DNA of 64,000 nucleotides from NCBI GenBank assembly GCA_963810945.1, contig CAWEPI010000008.1:1054001-1118000 (forward strand), in the 5' to 3' direction. The position numbers were made by a program, and so were the translations under genes. This stretch comes from JAOUEA01 sp963810945. Lineage in GTDB: Bacteria; Actinomycetota; UBA4738; HRBIN12. This document shows, piece by piece, positions 45,319-52,988 of this stretch. A model generated the notes under the pieces. It searched no databases. It saw nothing but the letters and a program-made list of their open reading frames with translations, and had not been told where the DNA came from. Numbering within the stretch: position 1 is the stretch's first letter; every line of letters begins with the position of its first letter.

Positions 45319-47001
45319 ATGGCAGCCGGGAAGGATCGTCCCCGCAGCTGGGAGGTCACGGAGGGCCCCGAGCGCGCTCCGGCCCGCGCGATGCTCCGCG
45401 CCGTCGGCTTCAGCGAGGACGATTTCGGCAAGGCGCAGGTGGGCGTCGCGTCCAGCTGGAACGAGGTCACGCCCTGCAACTACCACCTCGACAAACTCGC
45501 CGCGCTGGCGAAGGAGGGGGTGCGCCAGGCGGGGGCGGTGCCCGTGGAGTTCACGACGATCGCGGTGAGCGACGGCATCGCGATGGGCCACGAGGGGATG
45601 AAGGCGTCGTTGATGAGCCGCGATCTGATCGCGGACTCGGTGGAGCTCGTGATGCACGCCGAGCGGATGGACGCGCTGGTGGGGATCGCCGGCTGCGACA
45701 AATCCGAACCGGGGATGCTGATGGCGATGGCCCGGATGAACCTGCCGTCGGTCTACCTGTACGGCGGCACGATCCTCCCCGGTACCTACAAGGGGAAGGA
45801 CATCACGATCCAGGACGTCTTCGAGGCGGTGGGCTCCCATGCCAAGGGCACGATCGACGACGCCGAGCTGCTCGACATCGAGCGGGCGGCCTGCCCCGGC
45901 ACCGGCTCCTGCGCGGGGATGTACACGGCGAACACGATGGCCGCCGTGGGCGAGGCGCTCGGCATGTCGCTGCCGGGCAGCGCGAGCCCGCCCGCCGTCG
46001 ACTACCGGCGTGAGGTGTTCGCGCGCGAGTCGGGCGCACGGGCCGGCGGCATCGTGGCGGAGGGCGGCCCGCTCCCGCGTGAGGTGATGACCAAGCAGGC
46101 GTTCGAGAACGCGATCGCGGTGGTGATGGCGCTGGCGGGTTCCACCAACGCGGTGCTCCACCTGCTCGCGATCGCCCGTGAGGCGCACGTCGATCTGCAG
46201 CTCGACGACTTCGATCGGATCGGACGCACCGTGCCGCACCTGGTGGACGTGCGGCCCGCCGGGCGGTACGTGATGAGCGACATCGATCGCGTGGGCGGCG
46301 TGCCCGTGATCATGAAGGAGCTGCTGGACGCCGGGCACCTCCACGGCGATTGCATCACCATCACGGGCCGGACGCTCGCGCAGAACCTCGCGGCGATGGA
46401 CGTCGCGGCGCCCGACGGCGACGTGATCCACCCGCCCGCCGATCCGCTCCATCCGTGGGGCGGGCTCGCGATCCTGCGCGGCAACCTCGCCCCCGACGGC
46501 GGCGTGATGAAGGCCGCCGGCGCCGAGGGCCTCGTCTTCCAGGGGAGGGCCCGACCGTTCGACTCGGAGAAGGCCGCCTTCGACGCCCTGACGTCGGGGG
46601 CGATCCGACCCGGGGACGTGATGGTGATCCGCTACGAGGGCCCGAAGGGCTCGCCGGGGATGCCGGAGATGCTGGCCGTCACCGCTGCGGTGGCCGGCGC
46701 GGGACTCGGCAAGGACGTCGCGCTGATCACCGACGGGCGGTTCAGCGGCGCCACGAAGGGATTCAGCGTGGGCCACATCGCGCCGGAGGCGTTCGTGGGT
46801 GGACCGATCGCGCTCGTGGCCGAGGGCGACCAGATCCTGATCGACGCCGACGCCCGCACGATCGCGTTGCTCGTCGATGACGCCACGCTGGAGGCGCGAC
46901 GGGCGACGTGGCGCCAGCCGGAGCCGCGGTACACGCAGGGAGCGCTCGCGAAGTACGCGCGCGTGGTGGGCTCGGCCGATCACGGGGCGGTGACCTGGTG
47001 A
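45319..47001 (+). CDS. ilvD: Dihydroxy-acid dehydratase
   Basis: This 560-residue iron-sulfur enzyme makes the 2-keto acid precursors of valine, leucine and isoleucine. Cluster cysteines appear in TPCNYHLDK, GIAGCDKSEPGM and CPGTGSCAGMYTANTM; GRFSGATKGFSVGHIAPEA is the C-terminal signature. ATG at 45319 has GAGGAGG 9 bases before it. The frame is open far upstream only as antisense. It lies apart from the ilvBNC operon (52985 on) and is coupled to threonine synthase by GTGA. TACCGT at 45270-45275 is a possible -10. Confidence 0.96.
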   Translation: MAAGKDRPRSWEVTEGPERAPARAMLRAVGFSEDDFGKAQVGVASSWNEVTPCNYHLDKLAALAKEGVRQAGAVPVEFTTIAVSDGIAMGHEGMKASLMSRDLIADSVELVMHAERMDALVGIAGCDKSEPGMLMAMARMNLPSVYLYGGTILPGTYKGKDITIQDVFEAVGSHAKGTIDDAELLDIERAACPGTGSCAGMYTANTMAAVGEALGMSLPGSASPPAVDYRREVFARESGARAGGIVAEGGPLPREVMTKQAFENAIAVVMALAGSTNAVLHLLAIAREAHVDLQLDDFDRIGRTVPHLVDVRPAGRYVMSDIDRVGGVPVIMKELLDAGHLHGDCITITGRTLAQNLAAMDVAAPDGDVIHPPADPLHPWGGLAILRGNLAPDGGVMKAAGAEGLVFQGRARPFDSEKAAFDALTSGAIRPGDVMVIRYEGPKGSPGMPEMLAVTAAVAGAGLGKDVALITDGRFSGATKGFSVGHIAPEAFVGGPIALVAEGDQILIDADARTIALLVDDATLEARRATWRQPEPRYTQGALAKYARVVGSADHGAVTW

Positions 47002-48239
47002 GCGCGCCCCGGATCGAGACGCCGGCCGCGTTGCAGTGCCGGATCTGCGGACAGCAGTACCCGGTGGAGCCGCTCACGATCTGCGAGGAGTGCTTCGGGC
47101 CGCTCGAGCCCGCGTACGACCTCCAGTCGGTGGACGGGGAGGTCTTCCGCAAACAGGCCGAGCAGGGACCGCATACGCTCTGGCGTTACGAGCAGCTCCT
47201 GCCCGGCGGACCCGGCATCGAGCGGGTGGACCTGGGCGCCGGATACACGCCCCTGCGCCGGGCGGATCGTCTCGGCGCGGCGCTCGGGCTGAAGGACCTG
47301 TGGATCAAGGACGACTCCGTCAACCCGTCGTATTCGTTCAAGGACCGGGTGGTCTCGGTGGCGGTGACGATGGCGCGTGCGTTCGGCTTCGAGGCCGTCT
47401 CGTGTGCCTCGACCGGGAACCTCGCCAACGCCACGGCCGCGCACGCCGCCAAGGTCGGACTCGACTGCTACGTGTTCGTGCCCGAGGATCTCGAGCGCGC
47501 GAAGATCCTGGCCACCGAGGCCTACGGCGCCAAGGTCGTCGCGGTGCGCGGCAACTACGACGACGTGAACCGCCTCTGCAGCGAGGTCGCGGAGACGCTC
47601 CCGTGGGCGTTCGTGAACGTGAACATGCGTCCGTACTACGCCGAGGGGTCCAAGTCCCTCGGCTTCGAGACCGCGGAGCAGCTCGGGTGGCGCCTGCCCG
47701 ACCACGTCGTGGTGCCGATCGCCTCCGGCGCCCTGCTCACCAAGATCCATCGCGCGTTCTCCGAGCTGATCGCGATCGGCGCCGTGGAGGAGGAGCCCTA
47801 CCGCGTGAGCGGTGCGCAACCGGAGGGATGTCGCCCGGTGGCGCAGGCCTTCCTGGACGGTGCGGACGAGGTCACCCCCGTGAGGCCCGACACGATCGCC
47901 CGGTCGCTCGCGATCGGCTCACCCGCCGACGGCTACTTCGCGCTGAAGGTGGCGCGGGAGACCGGCGGGCACATCGCGTGGTGCACGGAGCAGGAGATCC
48001 GAGAGGGCATCCAGCTGCTGGCCAGTACCGAAGGCGTGTTCACCGAGACGGCGGGGGGCGTGACGATCGCCAACCTCAAACGGATGTGCGAGCAGGGCAT
48101 CATCCGCCCCGACGAGGAGACGGTCGTCTACGTGACCGGGAACGGGTACAAGACGATCGAGGCGCTCGAAGGATTCCTGGAACCCTCGTTCAACGTGGCG
48201 CCGAACCTCGACGAGTTCCTCGAGGCGCTGAACGCCTGA
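46998..48239 (+). CDS. thrC: Threonine synthase
   Basis: A 413-residue PLP enzyme converting O-phosphohomoserine to threonine. The N terminus has a zinc-ribbon-like part (CRICGQQY ... ICEECFGPLEP), the PLP lysine is in NPSYSFKDRVV, and SCASTGNLANATAAHAA is the phosphate-side loop. The end VTGNGYKTIEALE is typical of class II threonine synthases. GTG at 46998 overlaps the ilvD stop (GTGA). Pairing with ilvD links threonine and branched-chain synthesis. Confidence 0.93.
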   Translation: MSAPRIETPAALQCRICGQQYPVEPLTICEECFGPLEPAYDLQSVDGEVFRKQAEQGPHTLWRYEQLLPGGPGIERVDLGAGYTPLRRADRLGAALGLKDLWIKDDSVNPSYSFKDRVVSVAVTMARAFGFEAVSCASTGNLANATAAHAAKVGLDCYVFVPEDLERAKILATEAYGAKVVAVRGNYDDVNRLCSEVAETLPWAFVNVNMRPYYAEGSKSLGFETAEQLGWRLPDHVVVPIASGALLTKIHRAFSELIAIGAVEEEPYRVSGAQPEGCRPVAQAFLDGADEVTPVRPDTIARSLAIGSPADGYFALKVARETGGHIAWCTEQEIREGIQLLASTEGVFTETAGGVTIANLKRMCEQGIIRPDEETVVYVTGNGYKTIEALEGFLEPSFNVAPNLDEFLEALNA

Positions 48240-48254
48240 TCCGCACTGACGCGA

Positions 48255-48282
48255 GAGGCCGGGACCCGCAGGTCCCGACCTC
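48255..48282. terminator. Bidirectional hairpin terminator
   Basis: GAGGCCGGGACC-CGCA-GGTCCCGACCTC forms a 12-bp stem with one mismatch and a 4-base loop in the 65 bases between the convergent thrC and AOC-barrel genes. There is no U run, common for actinobacterial hairpins. Confidence 0.6.
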
Positions 48283-48304
48283 GAGCGCGTCGCTACGACG
48301 ATCC

Positions 48305-48769
48305 CTACGGGATCACGTTGAAGATGAACGCGTACTCGCTGCCTCCCTTGCGCGCCTTCAGCTCCATCGTGCCGCGGGCATTGTTGAACATGCCCTTGCC
48401 ACCCGTGATCGCGATCACGTTGTCCTTCGTGTCATAGAAGGGCCCTTCCACCGTGATAGCGCCGCCCGGCACGAAGGTGATCCAGCGGCACTCCCACGAG
48501 CCCTGCGCCGGGTCGATCCGGATGCAGTCACCCTGATCGTGGCCGACCTGCTTCTTGTTCGCGGCATCGAAGATCTTGTTGTGCCACGTGAGCAGGTCAC
48601 CGGCGGAGTCGCCCTTCTTCCCGGTGTCGGTCACGACATCGGTCGCGGCGTGCTCGATCACGCGTACGGTCATCGGCGAAGTGACCTTCTTCTGGTTCGC
48701 GGCCGAGACCAATGACGCCACGAGCACGACGGTCGCCACCAGTCCGGCGACGGTCACCAACTTGCGCAT
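48305..48769 (-). CDS. Secreted allene oxide cyclase barrel/dirigent-like protein
   Basis: A 154-residue exported protein. Residues 1-24 form a signal peptide (MRKLVTVAGLVATVVLVASL). The mature part (TVRVIEHAATDVVTDTGKKGDSAGDLLTWHN, then GECRW-like CRWITFVPGGAITVEGPF, AITGGKGMFNNARGTMEL) has the pattern of the eight-stranded AOC/dirigent barrel, where GTGxFxxARG-like motifs are typical. Bacterial members have no established function. It is convergent with thrC; ATG 48769 is preceded by GGAGGGGGAGCGCACC. Confidence 0.8.
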   Translation of the reverse strand: MRKLVTVAGLVATVVLVASLVSAANQKKVTSPMTVRVIEHAATDVVTDTGKKGDSAGDLLTWHNKIFDAANKKQVGHDQGDCIRIDPAQGSWECRWITFVPGGAITVEGPFYDTKDNVIAITGGKGMFNNARGTMELKARKGGSEYAFIFNVIP

Positions 48770-48882
48770 GGTGCGCTCCCCCTCCTTCGTCGGTTTCGGG
48801 TTGGAGTCTAGGCCGATGGCTCGATCGGCGCTGATGGCCTCGCCGCCCGCCGCGGTGTCGGCCCACCCGGTATCGTCGGACG

Positions 48883-49227
48883 ATGCTCGACGCGCGTCGC
48901 TACATCGTGGGGATCGACGATCGCGGGGCCCCCCTCGCGGGCGCGCGCACCTACGTATGGCGGTTCGAGGCCGCCGAGCTCGTGGGTCTCGGCACCTCGT
49001 GGGCGTTGACGACGGATCCTCCTGCAGGTCGTCTGACGAACGGCGCGCCCCTGGTGGTGGCCGCCGACGGCGCGCTGCTGTTCTGGCCGTGGCCCGCCGA
49101 ACCGCACGACCCGGACAAGCGAGCGAACTGGCTGAGGACCCCTCCGGGCCCGTTCTCGCTGATCCTCGATGTGACGGTGCCGGAAGAAGCGTGGCTGCCC
49201 CCGCCCGTCGCCGTCATCGAGCCCTGA
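48883..49227 (+). CDS. Protein of unknown function
   Basis: A 114-residue protein with no signal peptide and no recognised domain: RRYIVGIDDRGAPLAGARTYVWRFEA at the start, then GALLFWPWPAEPHDPDKRANWLRTPPGPFSLILDVTVPEEAWLPPP. TATCGT lies exactly 6 bases before the ATG, a leaderless arrangement, which supports the gene. It is 16 bases before the AlkZ-like gene and probably cotranscribed. Confidence 0.6.
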   Translation: MLDARRYIVGIDDRGAPLAGARTYVWRFEAAELVGLGTSWALTTDPPAGRLTNGAPLVVAADGALLFWPWPAEPHDPDKRANWLRTPPGPFSLILDVTVPEEAWLPPPVAVIEP

Positions 49228-49243
49228 GGCGGGGGTCACGGGG

Positions 49244-50365
49244 ATGGGCGTCGACGTCCTCTCGCCCCGGGCGCTCAACCGCGCCACGCTCGAGCGCCAG
49301 CTCCTGCTGCGCCGATCGACGACCGCACCGATCGAGGCGGTCCGGCACCTGGTCGGGATGCAGGCGCAGATCCCCTTGAACCCCTACCTCGGGCTGTGGT
49401 CCCGGCTCACGCGGTTCCGGCCCGCTTCGCTCGCGCGGCTGCTGGAGGATCGGGCCGTGGTGCGGATCGTCGCGATGCGCGGCACGATCCACCTGCTCAC
49501 CGCGGACGACGCGCTGGCGCTCCCGCGCCTGGCGCAGCCGGTCCTCGATCGGGAGCTCGCGCGCCACCCCCAGTTCGGCCCGGCGTTGCGCGGGATCGAC
49601 CTCGCACCGGTGCTCGCGTTCGGCCGAGAGCGGCTGGAGGAGGCGCCGCGCACGCCGTCGGAGCTCCGTGCGGAGATGGCGGTGCGCTTCCCCGATCTCG
49701 ACCCGGCCGCGCTCGCGTACGCGTGCCGGAACCATCTCGCGCTCGTCCAGGTGCCGCCTCGCGGCGTATGGGGACGCTCCGGCGCGGTGCGCTCGACGAC
49801 CGTGGAGTCGTGGCTCGGTCGTCGCCTCCCACGCAGGCCGTCCATCGACGACGTCGTGCTGCGCTACCTGGCCGCGTTCGGCCCGGCCGGGGCCGCCGAC
49901 GTCGGTGCCTGGTCACGCCTCGGCGGGATGGCCGAGGTGCTCGACCGTCTCGCTCCTCGCCTGCGGGCGTTCAAGGACGAGAAGGGACGCGATCTCGTGG
50001 ACCTGCCCGACGCCCCGCGGCCCGACCCCGTCGTGCCCGCTCCGCCGCGCTTCCTCCCGGAGTACGACAACGTCCTGCTCTCGCACGCCGACAGGTCCCG
50101 GTTCGTCAGCGACGGGCAGCGGGTCACACGCTACGCCGGCGAGCGCACGGTGCAGGGCGCGGTGCTGCACGACGGACTCGTGCGCGCCACGTGGCGGATC
50201 GAGCGGGACCGCGATACCGACATCGCCACGCTCTTCATCGATCATGACGGCCGACTCACGGAGCGCGCGATGTCCTCCATGGCGGCCGAGGGTCGCCGGA
50301 TGGTGCGGTTCCACGGGGTCGATGCCGACGCCGGTGAGGTGCGGTTCGCGCCGCGGGCGGAGTGA
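49244..50365 (+). CDS. Winged helix DNA-binding protein, AlkZ-like DNA glycosylase family
   Basis: A 373-residue protein of the HTH_42 family, whose characterised members (AlkZ and YcaQ) remove interstrand crosslinks or bulky adducts from DNA. The catalytic QxQ motif is at Gln40 and Gln42 in LVGMQAQIPLNPYLGLWSRL (37-56), followed by VRIVAMRGTIHLLTADD (about 73-89), and repeated winged-helix segments. ATG at 49244 is 16 bases after the previous gene. No antibiotic cluster is nearby, so a general repair role is more likely than self-resistance. The exact lesion is unknown. Confidence 0.85.
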   Translation: MGVDVLSPRALNRATLERQLLLRRSTTAPIEAVRHLVGMQAQIPLNPYLGLWSRLTRFRPASLARLLEDRAVVRIVAMRGTIHLLTADDALALPRLAQPVLDRELARHPQFGPALRGIDLAPVLAFGRERLEEAPRTPSELRAEMAVRFPDLDPAALAYACRNHLALVQVPPRGVWGRSGAVRSTTVESWLGRRLPRRPSIDDVVLRYLAAFGPAGAADVGAWSRLGGMAEVLDRLAPRLRAFKDEKGRDLVDLPDAPRPDPVVPAPPRFLPEYDNVLLSHADRSRFVSDGQRVTRYAGERTVQGAVLHDGLVRATWRIERDRDTDIATLFIDHDGRLTERAMSSMAAEGRRMVRFHGVDADAGEVRFAPRAE

Positions 50366-50410
50366 GCAACCGAGGTTGACATCCGGGGGAAGTGTCAACT
50401 AAGGTTGCTC
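50364..50410 (+). promoter_or_regulatory. 47-bp double inverted repeat containing a promoter
   Basis: GAGCAACC-gag-GTTGACA-N11-TGTCAAC-taa-GGTTGCTC is symmetric about base 50387: outer 8-bp arms and inner 7-bp arms are perfect and the 3-base gaps match in length. Inside it are a -35 box TTGACA (50376-50381) and, 18 bases on, a -10 box TAAGGT (50400-50405). Seven bases later is the ATG at 50413. It is very likely an operator, most simply for the HTH protein it precedes. Confidence 0.75.
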
Positions 50411-50412
50411 GC

Positions 50413-50649
50413 ATGACCGTCCTACACGCGACACCCGACGATCCCGGCGACGGCCTCGCCGCGGTCGTGGCCCTCCGTCGCCTGGCGGATCGACTCGAGG
50501 ACGCCGAGGTCGAGCGGGCCGTGCGACAGGGCTGGAGCTGGAGCCGGATCGCCGAGGCGCTGGACGTCACCCGGCAGGCCGTGCACAAGAAGCACGCGAA
50601 GCACCTCAGGGCGATCGGCGTCGAGACCGGAGGAGACGGTGATGTTTGA
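50413..50649 (+). CDS. Small helix-turn-helix protein
   Basis: A 78-residue protein with a C-terminal helix-turn-helix: ERAVRQGWSWSRIAEALDVTRQAVHKKHAKHLRA. ATG at 50413 lies 7 bases after the TAAGGT box and without a Shine-Dalgarno, so the message should be leaderless. It overlaps the Clp-N gene by 8 bases, and such pairs recur in actinobacteria as far as I recall. It probably binds the dyad that covers its own promoter. An in-frame GTG at 50392 lies inside the promoter and is rejected. Confidence 0.85.
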   Translation: MTVLHATPDDPGDGLAAVVALRRLADRLEDAEVERAVRQGWSWSRIAEALDVTRQAVHKKHAKHLRAIGVETGGDGDV

Positions 50650-51121
50650 GCACTTCCACCGCGATTCGAGGACCGTCGTGCAGGACGCGCGTGACGAGGC
50701 GAACCGGGGCCCTTCGCTCGAGGCGGAGCATCTCCTGCTCGCCCTGTCGCGTCACGCGACGTGGGACGCGGGCCGACTGCTCGGGGAGGCAGGCCTCGAC
50801 CACGAGGGGCTGCGCCGCGCGCTCGAGGCGGAGGAGGAGCGGAGCCTCGCGAAGGTGGGGATCGAGTTGTCGGCGTTCAACCTGCCCGCTCGGCGTGCGG
50901 GTCGGCGCGAGGCACGTTGGAGCGCTTCGTCGAAGAACGCGATGCAGCGCGCCCTCGCCGTTGCCAAGGAGCACGGAGACCGCTACCTGCGCCCGACCCA
51001 CCTGCTGCTGGGCGTGCTCGCTGCGGAGGAGGGCACGGTGCCTCGAGCGCTCGCGGGAGCGGGCGTCGATCGACCGGACCTGCGCCGCCGTGCGCTCGCG
51101 AAGCTGAGGACCTCCTCCTGA
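50642..51121 (+). CDS. Clp N-terminal repeat domain protein
   Basis: A 159-residue protein made of two Clp-N repeats and no AAA ATPase domain. Repeat one is SLEAEHLLLALSRHATWDAGRLLGEAGLD (about 22-50) and repeat two YLRPTHLLLGVLAAEEGTVPRALAGAGVD (about 120-148). In ClpC and ClpB this domain binds adaptors and substrates. A free copy may act as an adaptor or sensor in proteostasis, perhaps controlling the partner HTH protein. ATG at 50642 has GGAGGAGACGGTG directly before it. Confidence 0.88.
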   Translation: MFEHFHRDSRTVVQDARDEANRGPSLEAEHLLLALSRHATWDAGRLLGEAGLDHEGLRRALEAEEERSLAKVGIELSAFNLPARRAGRREARWSASSKNAMQRALAVAKEHGDRYLRPTHLLLGVLAAEEGTVPRALAGAGVDRPDLRRRALAKLRTSS

Positions 51122-51171
51122 TGGGGAGACGCGCCTGGGCCCGTCGGCGGCGACCGGTATAGGGTGGCCGC

Positions 51172-51681
51172 GTGGCCGGATCCGACCTCGCCGATGCCTT
51201 CGCACATCACGTGTGGGCGACGCAGCAGCTGATCGACGCGTGCTCGTCGCTCGCGCCGGAACAGCTCGCCAGCCCGGTTCCCGGGACGTACGGGTCGATC
51301 CTCGAGACCCTCCGGCATCTCGTCGGGTCCGATGACTGGTACCTGTTCGTGATCACCGGGGGAACCCGCCCGCGGATCGACGAGGACGCCATGGGTCTCG
51401 CCGAGCTTCGGGGCGTGGCGGAGGGTCACGGCGACGTGTGGGCCGCCGTCCTCGCCGAAGGCCGGGACCCACAGACCGAGGTGGTGGCCCACCGGGCGGA
51501 CGGGTCCGAGGGTCACGCGCCGCTGGGGATCCGGCTCGCGCAGGTGCTGCATCACGGCACCGACCATCGGAGCCAGATCTGCACGGGCCTCACGGCACTC
51601 GGCATGGAGCCTCCGGACATCGATGTGTGGGCCTACGGCGAGCGGGACGGTCGCGTGTTCGACGTCCCGGCCTCGACCTGA
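51172..51681 (+). CDS. DinB superfamily protein
   Basis: A 169-residue DinB-type four-helix protein with the metal triad His49 (TLRHLVG) and His128/His132 (HHGTDHRSQ). Known relatives are thiol S-transferases or of unknown role. GTG at 51172 follows TAGGGT by exactly 6 bases, so it is probably leaderless. Its length and the HxxxH motif separate it from the DinB-like protein at 17763. Confidence 0.87.
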   Translation: MAGSDLADAFAHHVWATQQLIDACSSLAPEQLASPVPGTYGSILETLRHLVGSDDWYLFVITGGTRPRIDEDAMGLAELRGVAEGHGDVWAAVLAEGRDPQTEVVAHRADGSEGHAPLGIRLAQVLHHGTDHRSQICTGLTALGMEPPDIDVWAYGERDGRVFDVPAST

Positions 51682-51793
51682 TCGAGCACGGTCCGAACAC
51701 ACGACCGCACCTAGACACCACGAGGTGGGGGACCGAACCGATCACGCCTTACTTCACCGAGATCGAGCGTAGGTTCGCGGCCGGCTGAGATCG

Positions 51794-51845
51794 GTCCCGA
51801 GCGTGTCGGGACGAAGGCCCCGCCCGAACGAGGCGTGGGCGCCTC
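51794..51845 (+). terminator. Two tandem hairpins, possible terminators
   Basis: GTCCCGA-GCGTG-TCGGGAC (51794-51812) and GAGGCG-TGGG-CGCCTC (51830-51845) are perfect stems of 7 and 6 bp in the 241-base gap between the DinB and DUF7144 genes. Neither has a U run. They may end the upstream message or shape the leader of the next. Confidence 0.35.
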
Positions 51846-51922
51846 ATGGTGGGGTAGAGGACACGAGGAGTCCGGGATGACCGGGTGTGCCGGCTCCCGG
51901 CGCAAACGGGAGGAGGCATCCC

Positions 51923-52378
51923 ATGTCACAGCAGGTGACGCAGTCCTCGGCGAGGCCCATGGTCGTACCGGATGCCCAGATCAAGCAGGACATCGGACCC
52001 GCTCCGACCGCCTCGGTCGGGACGGGCTGGGCGACGTTCGCCGGTGTCCTGTTCATGGTCGCGGGGCTCTGGAACGTCATCGCAGGTTGGGCCGCGCTGG
52101 TGCGCAAGGAGTACTTCGACGAGGCCTCGATGCTGTACCACAACCTAGAGGTCGTGGCCTGGGTCTGGATCGGGATCGGCGCGATCCAGGTGCTGACCAG
52201 CTACCTGATCTTCGCGCGCAAGACGAGCGGACAGGTACTGGGCATCGTGCTGGCCGCTCTGTCGATGCTCGTGTGGTTCTTCACGATCGGTGCCTACCCC
52301 GTGTGGGCCCTGACGATCCTGGCGATCGACGCGTTGGTCATCTACGGCTTGGCCGCGCACGACGACGTCTTCGAGTGA
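51923..52378 (+). CDS. DUF7144 family membrane protein
   Basis: A 151-residue integral membrane protein of the DUF7144 type found in actinobacteria. After a soluble head of about 35 residues it has TGWATFAGVLFMVAGLWNVIAGWAAL and three further helices (VVAWVWIGIGAIQVLTSYLIF; SGQVLGIVLAALSMLVWFF; YPVWALTILAIDALVIYGLAAH). ATG at 51923 has GGAGGAGG 7 bases upstream. Function unknown. Confidence 0.87.
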   Translation: MSQQVTQSSARPMVVPDAQIKQDIGPAPTASVGTGWATFAGVLFMVAGLWNVIAGWAALVRKEYFDEASMLYHNLEVVAWVWIGIGAIQVLTSYLIFARKTSGQVLGIVLAALSMLVWFFTIGAYPVWALTILAIDALVIYGLAAHDDVFE

Positions 52379-52396
52379 ACCGTTCGAACGGAGCGT

Positions 52397-52423
52397 TCCC
52401 CGGCCCGGACCCCGGGTCGGGGA
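52397..52423 (+). terminator. GC-rich hairpin after DUF7144 gene
   Basis: TCCCCGGCCCGG-ACC-CCGGGTCGGGGA folds into a 12-bp stem (one G-U pair) beginning 19 bases after the stop codon and 29 bases before the ilv promoter. It has no U run but would insulate the ilv operon. Confidence 0.5.
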
Positions 52424-52451
52424 CGCGTCCTCAGACGACGTCTGCCTTCGG

Positions 52452-52479
52452 TTGACAGCCGCTGCCCGGCCTCTACACT
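52452..52479 (+). promoter_or_regulatory. Promoter of the ilv-leu operon
   Basis: TTGACA (52452-52457) and TACACT (52474-52479) are separated by 16 bases. The predicted start of transcription, about 7-9 bases after the -10, falls on or next to the ATG at 52489 of the leader peptide. Confidence 0.75.
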
Positions 52480-52482
52480 GTC

Positions 52483-52539
52483 ATGACCATGTCGAGCCAA
52501 CGGCTGTTCGGACGCAGCTCCCTCGTACTCATCAGCTAG
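52483..52539 (+). CDS. ilv leader peptide (near-leaderless)
   Basis: A short frame reads MTMSSQRLFGRSSLVLIS and then TAG. The codons before the stop are Leu-Val-Leu-Ile, the end products of the operon. The true start is probably the second ATG (52489), which lies at the predicted transcription start, so translation would begin on a leaderless RNA and give a 16-residue peptide. The stop is followed within about 40 bases by the attenuator hairpin. Stalling of ribosomes at these codons when branched-chain aminoacyl-tRNAs are scarce would favour read-through. Too short for ordinary gene finding. Confidence 0.8.
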   Translation: MTMSSQRLFGRSSLVLIS

Positions 52540-52603
52540 GCGCGGCCAGGCCCCACGGCCTGATCCCCGCGCCGACGACCCCGCGAGCCCCGCGGGGTTT
52601 TTT
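52539..52603 (+). terminator. ilv attenuator: leader hairpin and rho-independent terminator
   Basis: The terminator is CCCCGCG (52579-52585), loop AGCCC, CGCGGGG (52591-52597) and six T. Upstream GGCGCGG (52539-52545) can pair with CCGCGCC (52567-52573), enclosing CAGGCC/GGCCTG (52547-52562). A CCGCG copy occurs both at 52567 and in the terminator arm, so strand CGCGG (52541-52545) could pair with either, giving the alternative folds attenuation needs. Confidence 0.78.
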
Positions 52604-52670
52604 GTACCCACCGAACAGGCGAACGCACGAACCAACACCGGGTGACGGATCCGGAGACAAGGAGACCACC

Positions 52671-52988
52671 ATGAGGTACGAATTCGAGCGAGACGGCACC
52701 GTCGTCGCCAGCGTGCTCTGGGAGGGTCCCGGCCAGGTCAGCGTGGATGCCGCGGATTCCTCGACGCGCGCCGTGGTGGACCGCTACCTCTCCTCCGAGG
52801 TGGTCTACCTGGGCAGCGGCTTCGACTTCGGCGAGGAGAACGCGGAGGACATCCTGCAGATGCGCCGCCGGGATTGGACCCCGTGGGAGTTCGAGCGTGC
52901 GTGCCGCAACCTGGGGCACCGCCTGCAGGCCCACGTCCGCCGCGTGGAGACCGGTCCCGTCGAGGAGCGCGAGGTGGCCGCACGATGA
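52671..52988 (+). CDS. Conserved-looking protein of unknown function upstream of ilvB
   Basis: A 105-residue acidic protein: RYEFERDGTVVASVLWEGPGQVSVDAADSSTRAVVDRYLSSEVVYLGSGFDFGEEN, then RRRDWTPWEFERACRNLGHRLQAHVRRVE. AAGGAG lies 7 bases before ATG 52671. It is the first full gene behind the attenuator and shares ATGA with ilvB, so it is made under branched-chain control. The fold is not recognised; a role tied to acetolactate synthase or leucine supply is only suggested by position. Confidence 0.72.
   Translation: MRYEFERDGTVVASVLWEGPGQVSVDAADSSTRAVVDRYLSSEVVYLGSGFDFGEENAEDILQMRRRDWTPWEFERACRNLGHRLQAHVRRVETGPVEEREVAAR

Noticed and set aside
51682..51788. Short frame ending WGTEPITPYFTEIERRFAAG
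   Set aside because: It is the tail of a shadow frame of the DinB gene, with no start codon or ribosome site of its own.
52380..52391. Perfect 12-bp palindrome CCGTTCGAACGG just after the DUF7144 stop
   Set aside because: It has no promoter role I can see, lies before the hairpin and 61 bases before the ilv -35 box, and a single short palindrome may be chance.
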